Assembly: GCF_023554255.2 (NCBI RefSeq) | Contig: NZ_JAMJWD020000007.1 | Location: 186,001-250,000, forward strand | Length of the DNA: 64,000 nt | Origin: Phyllobacterium sp. 21LDTY02-6 | GTDB lineage: Bacteria; Pseudomonadota; Alphaproteobacteria; Rhizobiales; Rhizobiaceae | Direction of reading: 5' to 3' | Shown here: positions 46,385-55,881 of the stretch, one piece after another | Numbering within the stretch: the stretch's first letter is position 1 | Layout: the number at the start of each line of letters is the position of its first letter | Position numbers and translations under genes: made by a program | The notes under the pieces: generated by a model | What the model was told of the DNA's origin: nothing | Databases searched by the model: none | The model's input: only the letters and a program-made list of their open reading frames with translations

Positions 46385-47524
46385 ATGGACATCGGCGCCG
46401 ATCCCCGGCTTGCAGGCGGACGGCTGACCATCGACCTCGGCGCTCTGGTCGCCAATTGGCGGCAGCTGGCCGAAAGGTCGAAGCCGGCCCTCGCCGCCGC
46501 CGTGGTCAAGGCCGATGCCTATGGGCTCGGCATCGTCCATGTGGTGCCGGCGCTCTGGCGTGCCGGGTGCCGCAGCTTCTTCGTGGCGCTCGCCGAAGAG
46601 GGTCTTCGCGTCAAGGCGGTGGCGCCGGATGCGCGGGTCTTCGTTCTCAACGGCTTCTTCGCCGAGGCTTTCCCGGTCTATGAGCAATCCGACCTCATTC
46701 CGGTGATCGGCTCGCTGGAGGAACTCGCCGGCTGGCGCCGTGCCAATGCCGATCGCCGCGAAAAGCTGGCTTACGCCTTGCATGTGGATACGGGCATGAA
46801 CCGGCTCGGCCTGACGGTCGAGGAGGCGGAAAGCATCGCCCGTGATGGCGGGCAGCAGCCAATCCTGCTTCTCAGCCATCTCGCGGCGGCGGACGAACAG
46901 GGCCATGGCCTCACCCGCCGGCAATTCGAATCATTTCAAAAGCTTCGCGGGCTTTTCGAAGGCATCGAATCAAGCATCGCCAATTCGCCCGGCATCTTCC
47001 ATGCAGGCTCCCCGGCGCAGGAACTGACGCGGCCGGGCATCGCGCTTTATGGCGGCGAGGCGCTTTCCGGCACGGCCAATCCCATGCGCCCGGTGGTGAC
47101 GCTGGAGGCGCGCATCGTCCAGGTCCGGTCGGCGCGCAAGGGCGAAACCGCCGGATATGGCGCGACGGCCCTGCTCGAACGCGACACGCGCATCGCCATC
47201 TGCTCGGTGGGCTATGCCGATGGCTATCTGCGCTCCGCTTCCGGCAGCGGCGTGCCCCTGCGCCAGGTCGTCGGCGGTGGCGCGCAGGGCCATATCGCCG
47301 GGCAGCGCGTGCCGGTGCTTGGCCGCGTGACCATGGACCTCACCTCCTTCGACGTCACGGACATTGCGCCGGAGCATGTCGCCGCCGGGGATTTCATCGA
47401 ATTGTTCGGCCGGAACATTCCGCTGGACGAGGCGGCCCGGGCCGCCGGCACGATCGGCTATGAACTGCTGACGAGCCTCGGCAACCGCTACCACCGCCGC
47501 TATATCGGCGCGAAAGAGGCTTGA
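46385..47524 (+). CDS. alr: Alanine racemase
   Basis: A 379-residue PLP enzyme making D-alanine for peptidoglycan. The PLP-lysine motif AVVKADAYGLG (Lys42) and the catalytic tyrosine segment CSVGYADGYLR are intact, as are RPGIALYGG and GRVTMDLTSFDVTD. No signal peptide, so it is the cytoplasmic biosynthetic form. Start at ATG 46385 has a weak ribosome site. Its stop shares a base with the radA ATG (TGATG). Confidence 0.95.
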   Translation: MDIGADPRLAGGRLTIDLGALVANWRQLAERSKPALAAAVVKADAYGLGIVHVVPALWRAGCRSFFVALAEEGLRVKAVAPDARVFVLNGFFAEAFPVYEQSDLIPVIGSLEELAGWRRANADRREKLAYALHVDTGMNRLGLTVEEAESIARDGGQQPILLLSHLAAADEQGHGLTRRQFESFQKLRGLFEGIESSIANSPGIFHAGSPAQELTRPGIALYGGEALSGTANPMRPVVTLEARIVQVRSARKGETAGYGATALLERDTRIAICSVGYADGYLRSASGSGVPLRQVVGGGAQGHIAGQRVPVLGRVTMDLTSFDVTDIAPEHVAAGDFIELFGRNIPLDEAARAAGTIGYELLTSLGNRYHRRYIGAKEA

Positions 47525-48924
47525 TGGCGAAGACGCGAATCCAGTTCATCTGCCAGAACTGCGGCGCGGTGCATGCGCGCTGGGCCGGCAAATGCGACGA
47601 ATGCGGCGAGTGGAACACGCTTGTCGAGGAAGGCACGTCCGGCGGCATCGGCAGCGGGCCCGGCCGGGTCTCGGCGCGCAAGGGCCGCGCGGTGGCGCTG
47701 ACGTCGCTCTCCGGCGAGATCGAGGATGCGCCGCGCATCCAGTCCGGCATCGGCGAACTCGACCGGGTGACCGGCGGCGGCTTCGTGCGCGGCTCGGCGC
47801 TGCTCGTCGGCGGCGATCCGGGCATCGGCAAATCCACCCTGCTGACCCAGGCAGCGGCCGCATTGGCCCGCAAGGGGCACCGGGTCGTCTATGTCTCCGG
47901 CGAAGAGGCGGTGGCGCAGATCCGCCTGCGGGCGCAACGCCTGCATGCGGCCGACACGGATGTGCAGCTGGCGGCCGAAACCAATGTCGAGGACATATTG
48001 GCGACCATTGCCGACGCCAGGCGGCCCGACCTCATCATCATCGATTCCATCCAGACGCTGTGGACCGACGGGGCGGATTCCGCGCCGGGCACAGTGACGC
48101 AGGTGCGCGCCGGCGCCCAGGCGATGATCCGCTATGCCAAGCAGACCGGCGCGGCGGTGGTGCTCGTCGGCCATGTCACCAAGGAAGGCCAGATCGCCGG
48201 GCCGCGCGTCGTCGAGCACATGGTCGATGCCGTGCTCTATTTCGAGGGCGAAGGCGGCCATCATTACCGCATCCTGCGCACGGTGAAGAACAGGTTCGGG
48301 CCGACGGACGAAATCGGCGTCTTCGAAATGTCGGACAAGGGCCTGCGCGAAGTCGCCAATCCATCGGAGCTTTTCCTCGGCGAGCGCAACGACAAATCGC
48401 CGGGCGCCGCCGTTTTCGCCGGCATGGAGGGAACGCGGCCCATCCTCGTCGAGATCCAGGCGCTGGTCGCTCCCTCGACGCTCGGCACGCCGCGCCGCGC
48501 CGTCGTCGGCTGGGACGGCAACCGGCTTTCGATGATCCTGGCGGTGCTCGAAGCCCATTGCGGCGTGCGCTTCGGCCAGCACGACGTCTACCTGAACGTG
48601 GCCGGCGGCTACCGCATCAGCGAGCCCGCGGCCGATCTTGCCGTTGCATCGGCGCTTGTTTCGTCGATTGCCGGTATTGCCCTTCCCGCCGATTGCGTCT
48701 ATTTCGGCGAAGTGAGTCTGTCCGGTGCGGTTCGCCCCGTTGCGCATGCTGTCCAGCGACTCAAGGAGGCGGAAAAGCTCGGCTTCAAGCAGGCGGTTCT
48801 GCCCAAGGGAAGCAATGATGTTGCGAAGAACGGCAATGCGCAGCTGACCGAGACCGCTTCTCTTCCGGACCTTGTCGCGCGGATCGCCGCCTCGGGACCG
48901 GGAAAAAGACAACGCGACGACTGA
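47524..48924 (+). CDS. radA: DNA repair protein RadA
   Basis: A 466-residue RecA-like branch-migration protein. N-terminal C4 zinc finger (Cys10, 13, 24, 27), Walker A GGDPGIGKSTLLTQ (about 98-107), the KNRFG motif (VKNRFGPTDEIG) specific to RadA, and a Lon-like C-terminal domain (DVYLNVAGGYRISEPAADLAVASAL ... GEVSLSGAVRPV). It is coupled to alr and followed by cvpA after 46 bases, the usual alphaproteobacterial order. Confidence 0.97.
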   Translation: MAKTRIQFICQNCGAVHARWAGKCDECGEWNTLVEEGTSGGIGSGPGRVSARKGRAVALTSLSGEIEDAPRIQSGIGELDRVTGGGFVRGSALLVGGDPGIGKSTLLTQAAAALARKGHRVVYVSGEEAVAQIRLRAQRLHAADTDVQLAAETNVEDILATIADARRPDLIIIDSIQTLWTDGADSAPGTVTQVRAGAQAMIRYAKQTGAAVVLVGHVTKEGQIAGPRVVEHMVDAVLYFEGEGGHHYRILRTVKNRFGPTDEIGVFEMSDKGLREVANPSELFLGERNDKSPGAAVFAGMEGTRPILVEIQALVAPSTLGTPRRAVVGWDGNRLSMILAVLEAHCGVRFGQHDVYLNVAGGYRISEPAADLAVASALVSSIAGIALPADCVYFGEVSLSGAVRPVAHAVQRLKEAEKLGFKQAVLPKGSNDVAKNGNAQLTETASLPDLVARIAASGPGKRQRDD

Positions 48925-48970
48925 CTGGCCCCGGTGCCGGTCCGATTTGAACTTTGGGGGATTGAAACAA

Positions 48971-49561
48971 ATGCCGATAACGTTGCTGGACGGAATTCTG
49001 CTGGGCATCACCCTCGTTTCCGCGGTGCTCGCAATGGTGCGGGGCTTCTCGCGCGAGGTCCTGTCGGTGGTCTCGTGGGCCGCCGCGGCCATCGCCGCCT
49101 ATGTGTTCTTCAGGCCGGTGGTGCCGTTCCTGACGCGCTATATCAGCAATGAGACCATCGCCCAGATCGCGGCGGCGGCGCTCGTCTTCATCGTGACGCT
49201 CATCATCGTTTCCATCATCACCATGAAGATCGCGGATTTCATCATCGACAGCCGCATCGGCGCGCTGGACCGCACGCTCGGCTTTCTCTTCGGGGCGGCG
49301 CGCGGCATCCTGCTCGTCGTCGTGGCCATGCTGTTCTTCAACTGGCTGGTCACGGACAACCAGCCGGCATGGGTGGCGGAGGCAAAATCCAAGCCGATGA
49401 TCGATTCGCTCGGCGCCAAGCTCGTGGCGCTGCTGCCGGAGGATCCGGAAGCGACGATCCAGCGGCTGAAGCCCGGCGCGGCGACGGATGCGGCGCCCGA
49501 CAGCACCACCGAGCCGGAGCCGAAGGAAGACATCCCGCCGGAAGGTGCGACAAACCAGTAA
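48971..49561 (+). CDS. cvpA: CvpA family membrane protein
   Basis: A 196-residue protein with four hydrophobic segments (LDGILLGITLVSAVLAMVRGFSREVLSVVSWAAAAIAAYVFF, IAAAALVFIVTLIIVSIITM, FLFGAARGILLVVVAMLFF) and a hydrophilic Pro/Glu-rich tail. CvpA proteins are needed for colicin V production in E. coli and affect envelope robustness; the gene commonly precedes purF, as here. GGGGG ten bases upstream supports ATG 48971. Confidence 0.93.
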   Translation: MPITLLDGILLGITLVSAVLAMVRGFSREVLSVVSWAAAAIAAYVFFRPVVPFLTRYISNETIAQIAAAALVFIVTLIIVSIITMKIADFIIDSRIGALDRTLGFLFGAARGILLVVVAMLFFNWLVTDNQPAWVAEAKSKPMIDSLGAKLVALLPEDPEATIQRLKPGAATDAAPDSTTEPEPKEDIPPEGATNQ

Positions 49562-49564
49562 CTT

Positions 49565-49603
49565 GGTCTTTTCGTGGAAAGACCTCATATAGTGTGGCAT
49601 AAT
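49565..49603 (+). promoter_or_regulatory. Hairpin and candidate purF promoter
   Basis: GGTCTTT/AAAGACC (49565-49571 with 49578-49584) forms a 7-bp hairpin four bases after the cvpA stop. Overlapping it is TGGAAA, a 17-base spacer and CATAAT at 49598-49603, a possible sigma-70 promoter 44 bases before the purF start. The two could interact, but neither is certain. Confidence 0.35.
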
Positions 49604-49646
49604 AGCAAACAGACACAATTGACTCTGCGGCGAAAGGCTGGCGGCG

Positions 49647-51140
49647 ATGACCGACATTTCACGTGACGACAATCAATTGATGTCCCTGGATGACGACACA
49701 CTGCACGAAGAGTGCGGTGTGTTTGGCATTTTGGGGCATCCCGATGCGGCAACGCTGACGGCGCTCGGCCTTCACGCGCTGCAGCATCGCGGACAGGAGG
49801 CGGCCGGCATCGTCTCCTATGATGGCCGTCAGTTCTGCTCGGAACGCCGCATGGGCCTCGTCGGCGACCATTACACCAATCCGGCGACGCTGGCGCAGTT
49901 GCCGGGCAACATGGCGATCGGCCATGTGCGCTATTCGACCACCGGCGACACGGTGCTGCGCAATGTGCAGCCGCTGCTGGCGGAGCTCGAAGTCGGCGGC
50001 ATCGCCATCGCCCATAACGGCAATTTCACCAATGGATTGACGCTGCGCCGGCAATTGATCGCCGATGGCGCCATCTGCCAGTCCAATTCCGATACGGAAG
50101 TGGTGCTGCATCTCATCGCCCGCTCGCGCCAGGCCTCTTCCAGCGATCGTTTCATCGATGCGATCCGGCAGATGGAGGGCGGCTATGCCATGCTCGCCCT
50201 CACCCGCACCAAGCTGATCGCCGCGCGCGATCCGATCGGCATTCGCCCGCTGGTCATGGGCGACCTCGACGGCAAGCCGATCTTCGCCTCCGAGACCTGC
50301 GCGCTCGATATAATCGGCGCCAAGTTCGTCCGCGATATCGAGAATGGCGAAGTCGTCGTCTGCGAAATCCAGCCGGATGGCTCGATCAGCATCGACACCT
50401 ACAAGCCGCAAAATCCGCGGCGCGAGCGGCTGTGCCTGTTCGAATATGTCTATTTCGCCCGTCCCGACTCCGTCGTCGGCGGCCGCAACGTCTATGCGGC
50501 GCGCAAGAACATGGGCAAGATCCTCGCCAACGAGGCGCCGCTGGAAGCGGATGTGGTCGTGCCTGTTCCCGATGGCGGAACGCCGGCGGCCATCGGCTTT
50601 GCCCAGGCGAGCGGCATTCCCTTCGAGCTCGGCATCATCCGCAACCATTATGTCGGGCGCACCTTCATCGAGCCGACGCAATCGATCCGCGCCTTCGGCG
50701 TCAAGCTGAAACATTCGGCCAATCGTGCGGTGATCGAGGGCAAGCGCGTGGTGCTGGTCGACGATTCCATCGTGCGCGGCACGACTTCGGTCAAGATCGT
50801 GCAGATGATCCGCGATGCGGGCGCGCGCGAAGTGCATATCCGCGTCGCAAGCCCGATGATCTACCATCCGGATTTCTACGGCATCGATACGCCGGACGCC
50901 GACAAGCTGCTGGCCAATCAATATGCCGACCTCCAGTCGATGTGCGACTATATCGGCGCCGATTCCCTCGCCTTCCTTTCGATCGACGGTCTCTACAGGG
51001 CGGTCAGCGGCGAGCCGCGCGATGCGGCAAACCCGCTCTTCACCGACCATTATTTCACCGGCGATTACCCCACCCGCCTCCTGGACAAGGACGGCGCCAG
51101 CAATGTGCGCCAGTTCTCGCTTCTCGCAAACAAGGGTTGA
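49647..51140 (+). CDS. purF: Amidophosphoribosyltransferase (PurF)
   Basis: A 497-residue enzyme for the first committed step of purine synthesis. The N-terminal nucleophile is Cys23 in EECGVFGI, implying removal of a 22-residue propeptide. Glutaminase block LHALQHRGQEAAGI and VRYSTTGD; phosphoribosyltransferase motif VVLVDDSIVRGTTS. Cysteines of the Fe-S form are seen (CLFEYVYFARPDS and SMCDYIGADSLAFLS). ATG 49647 has AAGG nine bases upstream. Downstream SDR begins ten bases after its stop. Confidence 0.97.
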   Translation: MTDISRDDNQLMSLDDDTLHEECGVFGILGHPDAATLTALGLHALQHRGQEAAGIVSYDGRQFCSERRMGLVGDHYTNPATLAQLPGNMAIGHVRYSTTGDTVLRNVQPLLAELEVGGIAIAHNGNFTNGLTLRRQLIADGAICQSNSDTEVVLHLIARSRQASSSDRFIDAIRQMEGGYAMLALTRTKLIAARDPIGIRPLVMGDLDGKPIFASETCALDIIGAKFVRDIENGEVVVCEIQPDGSISIDTYKPQNPRRERLCLFEYVYFARPDSVVGGRNVYAARKNMGKILANEAPLEADVVVPVPDGGTPAAIGFAQASGIPFELGIIRNHYVGRTFIEPTQSIRAFGVKLKHSANRAVIEGKRVVLVDDSIVRGTTSVKIVQMIRDAGAREVHIRVASPMIYHPDFYGIDTPDADKLLANQYADLQSMCDYIGADSLAFLSIDGLYRAVSGEPRDAANPLFTDHYFTGDYPTRLLDKDGASNVRQFSLLANKG

Positions 51141-51150
51141 GTACGGCATA

Positions 51151-51903
51151 ATGATCTCTGACGGCAGTTTCCGCCTGGATGGCAAGCTTGCGCTTGTCAC
51201 CGGGGCATCCCGTGGCATCGGCTATTTCCTGGCGAAGGACCTTGCGGCGCGCGGCGCCCACGTCATCGCCGTCGCCCGCACGGTCGGCGGCCTCGAAGAG
51301 CTCGACGACGAGATCCAGTCCGCCGGCGGTTCGGCGACGCTGGTGCCGCTCGACGTCACCGACCTGCCCGCCATCGACAGGCTGGGCGGCTCGATCCATG
51401 AGCGCTGGGGCAAGCTCGACATCATGATCGCCAATGCCGGCGTCCTCGGCACCATCTCGCCGATCGGCCATATCGAGGCGAAAGTCTTCGAGAAGGTCAT
51501 GTCGGTCAATGTGAACAGCGTCTGGCGCCTCATCCGCACCACCGATCCCCTGCTCCGCCAGTCGGAAGCCGGCCGCGCCATGGTGCTGTCGTCGAGCGTC
51601 GCCCATTCGGCGCGCGCCTTCTGGGCCGCCTACGCCGCCTCCAAGGCCGCCATCGAGGTTCTGGCGCGCAGCTGGGCCGAAGAGAGCAAACAGACGCGCC
51701 TGCGGGTGAACTCCGTCGATCCCGGCGGCACGCGCACCGCCATGCGCGCCCAGGCATTTCCGGGCGAAGACCCCGACACGCTGCCGACCGCAGCCGAGGT
51801 GGCGGCGAAGATCGCCCTGCTTTGCGACCCGCGCATCGACGATACGGGCAAGCTCTACAATGTGCGCCAGGGCAAGCTGCTGGACTATAACGAGCCGGGC
51901 TGA
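51151..51903 (+). CDS. SDR family oxidoreductase
   Basis: A 250-residue classical short-chain dehydrogenase. TGASRGIGYFLA cofactor loop, NAGVLG, catalytic Ser (SSSVAHSARAFWAAYAASKAAI) with Tyr-x3-Lys YAASK. The C-terminal region has the substrate loop DPGGTRTAMRAQAFPGEDPDTLP. Substrate unknown. It lies ten bases after purF and is probably cotranscribed. The long purF-frame extension upstream is not part of it. The gene ends next to a tandem copy of the dispersed repeat. Confidence 0.9.
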   Translation: MISDGSFRLDGKLALVTGASRGIGYFLAKDLAARGAHVIAVARTVGGLEELDDEIQSAGGSATLVPLDVTDLPAIDRLGGSIHERWGKLDIMIANAGVLGTISPIGHIEAKVFEKVMSVNVNSVWRLIRTTDPLLRQSEAGRAMVLSSSVAHSARAFWAAYAASKAAIEVLARSWAEESKQTRLRVNSVDPGGTRTAMRAQAFPGEDPDTLPTAAEVAAKIALLCDPRIDDTGKLYNVRQGKLLDYNEPG

Positions 51904-51984
51904 GTTCGCCTTCCTCATGGTGGGTTTGTCTCTCAAGCTGAGCCTACACCCCTCATGCTGCCTCCTCATGCAGAGCTCCACCAC

Positions 51985-52120
51985 CCTCATGCCGAGCCTT
52001 TCGAAGCACGCACTGTATTGATGCAGCTCCCTAAAAAGGGATTGCACGAACGTTGCTGCGTCCTTCGACAAGCTCAGGATGAGGGAAATTGGATTGATTG
52101 CAGGAAGGTTGGGAGCTGAA
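51985..52120. repeat. Dispersed inverted-repeat element, copy A
   Basis: Core of 100 bases (51985-52084) with imperfect inverted arms: a left arm reading CATGCCGAGCCTTTCGAAG and a right arm CTTCGACAAGCTCAGGATG at 52063 onward. A 3' flank to 52120 (AAATTGGATTGATTGCAGG...GGGAGCTGAA) is shared exactly with copy B. Short CTCATG-x-TGAGC/CAGAGC words precede it back to about 51936. It occupies the noncoding gap 51904-52339 with copy B; no gene is present there. Confidence 0.85.
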
Positions 52121-52198
52121 GTTTGAAACCTCTCCGAACTACCGCCCTGCCACCTCGCTCATGCTGAGCTCCGTCTCTCTCATGCAGAGCTCCATCAC

Positions 52199-52331
52199 CC
52201 TCATGCTGAGCCTGTCGAAGCACGCACTATCTTGATGCGATCAAAAAAAGGCTTGCACGAACGTTGCTGGGCCCTTCGACAAGCTCAGGATGAGGGAAAT
52301 TGGATTGATTGCAGGAAGGTTGGGAGCTGAA
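52199..52331. repeat. Dispersed inverted-repeat element, copy B
   Basis: Core 52199-52295, arms CATGCTGAGCCTGTCGAAG and CTTCGACAAGCTCAGGATG, near-perfect inverted repeats. Its 3' flank to 52331 is identical to that of copy A over more than 45 bases, and the distance between equivalent points is about 211-214 bases, so A and B are a tandem duplication. Copy B ends eight bases before the pssA stop codon. Confidence 0.88.
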
Positions 52332-52339
52332 CGCCGTCG

Positions 52340-53185
52340 TCAGGAAACCGCGTCGGTGCCGGGGGCGTCCTTTGCCGCGAGCGCGGCGGCGTCCGCCGCC
52401 TCGTAGCGCCGCCAGGCCCTGTAGCTCAGCGGCAGCAGCAGGAAGAAGGCGATCGTCGTCAGGGTCAGCGTTTCCCAGGTATAGCTCATCAGGAAGGCGA
52501 CATAGCCGACGATGAAGAGAAATGTCGGCATCACCCATTCCGAGCGCAGCCGCAGGCTGGCGGACTTGCCGCTATAGACCGGCAGGCGGCTGATCATCAG
52601 CACGGCCACCAGCACCGTATAGGCGGCAGCGGCAAAGGCGATGCTGCGCGTCGGCGCCATGCCGAGAAAGCCGAGATAGACCGGCAGCATCACCAGCAGC
52701 GCGCCGGCCGGCGCCGGAACGCCGGTGAAGAAATTGCCCTGCCAGACGGGCTTGTCGGTGACGTCGAGCATGACGTTGAACCTTGCCAGGCGCAGGCAGC
52801 AGGCGATGCAGTAGAGCAGCGCCGCGATCCAGCCGAAGGACCGCGCCTGGTCGAGCATATAGGCGTAGAGGACCAGCGCGGGAGCGACGCCGAAATTGAC
52901 GATGTCGGCGAGCGAATCCATCTGCGCGCCGAATTTCGACGAGCCCTTCATCATTCTGGCGATGCGCCCGTCGACGCCATCGAGAAATGCCGCAAGCAGC
53001 ACCATGGAGACGGCGAGCTCGAATCGGTTCTCGAAGGCCAGCCTGATGCCCGTCAGCCCGGCGCAGATCGCCAATACGGTGATGACGTTCGGCAGCAGAT
53101 AGCGCATAGGGATGCGCGTGCGGGCCCTTCGCCGCTTTTCGCCGAAGAGCGGATCGCTTTCCGTGTCGTTGCCGGGCTTTACCAT
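52340..53185 (-). CDS. pssA: CDP-diacylglycerol-serine O-phosphatidyltransferase
   Basis: A 281-residue polytopic enzyme that makes phosphatidylserine. The CDP-alcohol phosphotransferase motif is complete in FLDGVDGRIARMMKGSSKFGAQMDSLAD (D-G-x2-A-R...G-x3-D-x3-D). About eight hydrophobic segments follow, as in the type II (Bacillus-like) PssA of rhizobia. ATG 53185 is chosen over a GTG at 53191. It starts ten bases after the psd stop, so psd-pssA form one unit giving phosphatidylethanolamine. A repeat element abuts its 3' end, and no terminator intervenes. Confidence 0.95.
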   Translation of the reverse strand: MVKPGNDTESDPLFGEKRRRARTRIPMRYLLPNVITVLAICAGLTGIRLAFENRFELAVSMVLLAAFLDGVDGRIARMMKGSSKFGAQMDSLADIVNFGVAPALVLYAYMLDQARSFGWIAALLYCIACCLRLARFNVMLDVTDKPVWQGNFFTGVPAPAGALLVMLPVYLGFLGMAPTRSIAFAAAAYTVLVAVLMISRLPVYSGKSASLRLRSEWVMPTFLFIVGYVAFLMSYTWETLTLTTIAFFLLLPLSYRAWRRYEAADAAALAAKDAPGTDAVS

Positions 53186-53195
53186 AACCACCGCC

Positions 53196-53894
53196 TCAGC
53201 TTACCCGCACGAGCGGCGCATTCGGCGTGCCGCCGAATTCGGCGATCACGGATTCGCCGCCGACAGCCGTCTGGCCAACGGCAACGCGCGGCGAAAAGCC
53301 CTCCGGCAGGTAGACGTCGAGGCGCGAGCCGAACCGGATGAGGCCGAAGCGCTCGCCGACCGACAGCGCGATATCCTCATCGACCCAGCAGACGATGCGC
53401 CGTGCGACGAGCCCGGCGATCTGCACCACGGCGATCGTGCCATGGGGACTGTCGATGACGAGGCCGTTGCGCTCGTTCTCGGAGCTCGCCTTGTCGAGAT
53501 CGGCATTGAGGAACTTGCCCGGCCTGTGCACAATGGTCGTCACGCGCCCGCGCACCGGGGCGCGGTTGATATGGCAGGAAAACACGTTCATGAACACGGA
53601 AATACGCGTCATCTCGCCCTCGCCGAGCCCAAGCTCGCGCGGCGGGATGGCCGGACCGACAGCGGAGACGACGCCATCGGCCGGGCTGATGACGAATTTG
53701 TCGTCGGTCGGCGTGACGCGCTGCGGATCGCGGTAGAAATAGGTGCACCAGGCGGTGAGGATCAGCCCGATCCAGAACAGCGGCCCCCAGAAATAACCGA
53801 GGACCAGCGTCGCGGCGGCAAAGCCGGCAATGAACGGATAGCCTTCGCGGTGGATCGGCACAAAAGTGTTACGGATAGTGTCGATAAGGGTCAT
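53196..53894 (-). CDS. psd: Phosphatidylserine decarboxylase
   Basis: A 232-residue short-form decarboxylase (related to archaeal and rhizobial Psd). The self-processing site is RFGSRLD near residue 190, where cleavage before Ser creates the pyruvoyl group. Other conserved blocks are [39 protein letters not shown] and [17 protein letters not shown]. Two N-terminal hydrophobic segments ([29 protein letters not shown]) anchor it. Cotranscribed with pssA downstream. Confidence 0.96.
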   Translation of the reverse strand: MTLIDTIRNTFVPIHREGYPFIAGFAAATLVLGYFWGPLFWIGLILTAWCTYFYRDPQRVTPTDDKFVISPADGVVSAVGPAIPPRELGLGEGEMTRISVFMNVFSCHINRAPVRGRVTTIVHRPGKFLNADLDKASSENERNGLVIDSPHGTIAVVQIAGLVARRIVCWVDEDIALSVGERFGLIRFGSRLDVYLPEGFSPRVAVGQTAVGGESVIAEFGGTPNAPLVRVS

Positions 53895-53994
53895 GCAGTT
53901 CTTCCCGGTTGCGAAGCATCCATGTCGTGGAACGGCCAGCGTTTTTCAACAGGTCGCGCGTTCTTATCGGAGAATGCCGCCTCTAGCAAACCAT

Positions 53995-55881
53995 TCACGC
54001 CGGCATTGCCGGCTTTCCACGGACAACGACACCGAGATCGTCTTGTTCCTGCACGCGGCGCAGACGCTCCTCCGCCTCCGTCGCCTCGCGCTGGCGGTTC
54101 CACATGGAAGCATAGAGCCCCTTGCTCCTCAGGAGCTTCGCATGGGTGCCGCGCTCGGCGATCACGCCGTCCTTGAGGACGATGATCTCGTCGGCGCCGA
54201 TGATGGTCGACAGCCGGTGCGCGATGACGAGCGTGGTGCGGTCGCGGCTGACGAGATCGAGAGCCGCCTGGATCTCGTGCTCGGTGGCGCTGTCCAGCGC
54301 CGACGTCGCCTCGTCGAGGATGAGGATGGGCGGCGCCTTGAGGATGGTCCGGGCGATGGCGACGCGCTGCTTCTCGCCGCCTGAAAGCTTCAGGCCGCGT
54401 TCGCCGACCATGGACTGATAGCCCTCCGGCAGCGTCTCGATGAAACCCGATATCTGCGCGAGTTCGGCGGCATTGCGGATTTCGTCCTCGGTGGCGCTGA
54501 CGCGGCCATAGCGGATGTTGTAGGCGATGCTGTCGTTGAACAGCACCGTATCCTGCGGCACCATGCCGATGGCGGCGCGGAGGCTCTCCTGCGTGACGTC
54601 GCGGATGTCCTGGCCGTCGACGCTGATCGACCCGCCCTGGATGTCGTAGAAGCGGAACAGCAGGCGCGACAGCGTCGATTTGCCGGCGCCGGACGGGCCG
54701 ACGATGGCGACGGTCTTGCCGGCGGGCACGTCGAAGGTCACGCCCTTGAGGATCGGGCGCTTCTCGTCATAGGCGAAGCGCACATCGTCGAAGCGCACGG
54801 CGCCGCGGGCGATCGCCAGCGGCTTCGCATCCGGCTTGTCCTCGACCTCCTGCCTCACATCGAGCAGGTCGAACATCTGTTCGATGTCGGTCAGCCCCTG
54901 GCGCACCTCGCGATAGATGAAGCCGATGAAATTGAGCGGAATGGAAAGCTGCATCAACATGGCGTTGATGAAGACGAAATCGCCGATGGTCTGCGTTCCG
55001 GCGAGGACCTCCCTGCCCGACATGATCATCATGACCGCCATGCCCGCGCCGAAGATCACCGCCTGGCCGAAGTTCAGCCAGCCGAGCGATGTCCATATGC
55101 GCGTCGCGGAAATCTCGTAGCGCGCCATGGCGCTGTCGAAGCGCCTGGCTTCCATCGCCTCATTGCCGAAATATTTCACCGTCTCGAAGTTCAGCAGCGA
55201 GTCGATTGCCTTGGAATTGGCGTCGGTATCGGATTCGTTCATGTCGCGGCGGATGCCGATGCGCCAGTCGCTGGCGCGGACGGTGAACCATGTATAGAGC
55301 CAGACCGTCACCACCACGACCGCCACATAGGTCCAGCCATAGGTGACGGCGAAGATGATGGCGGTGAGGAGGAATTCGATCACCGTCGGCGCCGTGTTGA
55401 GGATGGTGAAGCGCACGATCGTCTCGATGCCCTTGGTGCCGCGCTCGATGATGCGCGACAGGCCGCCGGTGCGCCGCTCCACATGGAAGCGCAGCGACAG
55501 CTGGTGCATGTGGACGAAGGTCCTGTAGGCGAGCTTGCGCACCGCATATTGCCCGACGCGGGCAAACAGCGCATCGCGCAGCTGGTTCAGGCCGGCCTGG
55601 ACGATACGCGCGACATTGTAGGCGGCGATCAGCATGAGCGGGCCGACGAACAATACCGGCACCATCTCGGAAGCCTCGAACCTGCCGTTCAGCGCGTCGG
55701 TGGCCCATTTGAAGAAATAGGGAACGAGGATGAGGACTATCTTGGAGACGACGAGATAGACCGAGGCCCAGACCACCCGCATCTGCAGGTCGGGACGCTC
55801 CTGCGGCCACATATAGGGCCATAGGTTGCGGATCGTCTGGAGTGTCTTTCCAGACTCGGCGGATACGGTTTTCTCAGGCAC
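53995..55881 (-). CDS. Atm1-family ABC transporter (heavy-metal/thiol exporter)
   Basis: A 628-residue half transporter with six transmembrane helices followed by one ATPase domain. Walker [10 protein letters not shown] (about 395), signature LSGGEKQRVAIARTIL, Walker B ILILDEATSALD. The membrane part, with RRTGGLSRIIERGTKGIETIVRF and FLLTAIIFAVTYGWTYVAVV, is characteristic of the Atm1/ABCB7 group that exports glutathione-linked compounds and metals; a bacterial Atm1 confers metal tolerance. It starts with GTG, overlapping the ArsR stop by one base, so it is translationally coupled to that repressor. Inference: metal-inducible export. Confidence 0.92.
   Translation of the reverse strand: MPEKTVSAESGKTLQTIRNLWPYMWPQERPDLQMRVVWASVYLVVSKIVLILVPYFFKWATDALNGRFEASEMVPVLFVGPLMLIAAYNVARIVQAGLNQLRDALFARVGQYAVRKLAYRTFVHMHQLSLRFHVERRTGGLSRIIERGTKGIETIVRFTILNTAPTVIEFLLTAIIFAVTYGWTYVAVVVVTVWLYTWFTVRASDWRIGIRRDMNESDTDANSKAIDSLLNFETVKYFGNEAMEARRFDSAMARYEISATRIWTSLGWLNFGQAVIFGAGMAVMMIMSGREVLAGTQTIGDFVFINAMLMQLSIPLNFIGFIYREVRQGLTDIEQMFDLLDVRQEVEDKPDAKPLAIARGAVRFDDVRFAYDEKRPILKGVTFDVPAGKTVAIVGPSGAGKSTLSRLLFRFYDIQGGSISVDGQDIRDVTQESLRAAIGMVPQDTVLFNDSIAYNIRYGRVSATEDEIRNAAELAQISGFIETLPEGYQSMVGERGLKLSGGEKQRVAIARTILKAPPILILDEATSALDSATEHEIQAALDLVSRDRTTLVIAHRLSTIIGADEIIVLKDGVIAERGTHAKLLRSKGLYASMWNRQREATEAEERLRRVQEQDDLGVVVRGKPAMPA

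Noticed and set aside
51930-52335. CRISPR-like array
   Set aside because: Only two long copies of 130-200 bp with identical flanks and internal inverted arms, no regular spacers, no cas genes.
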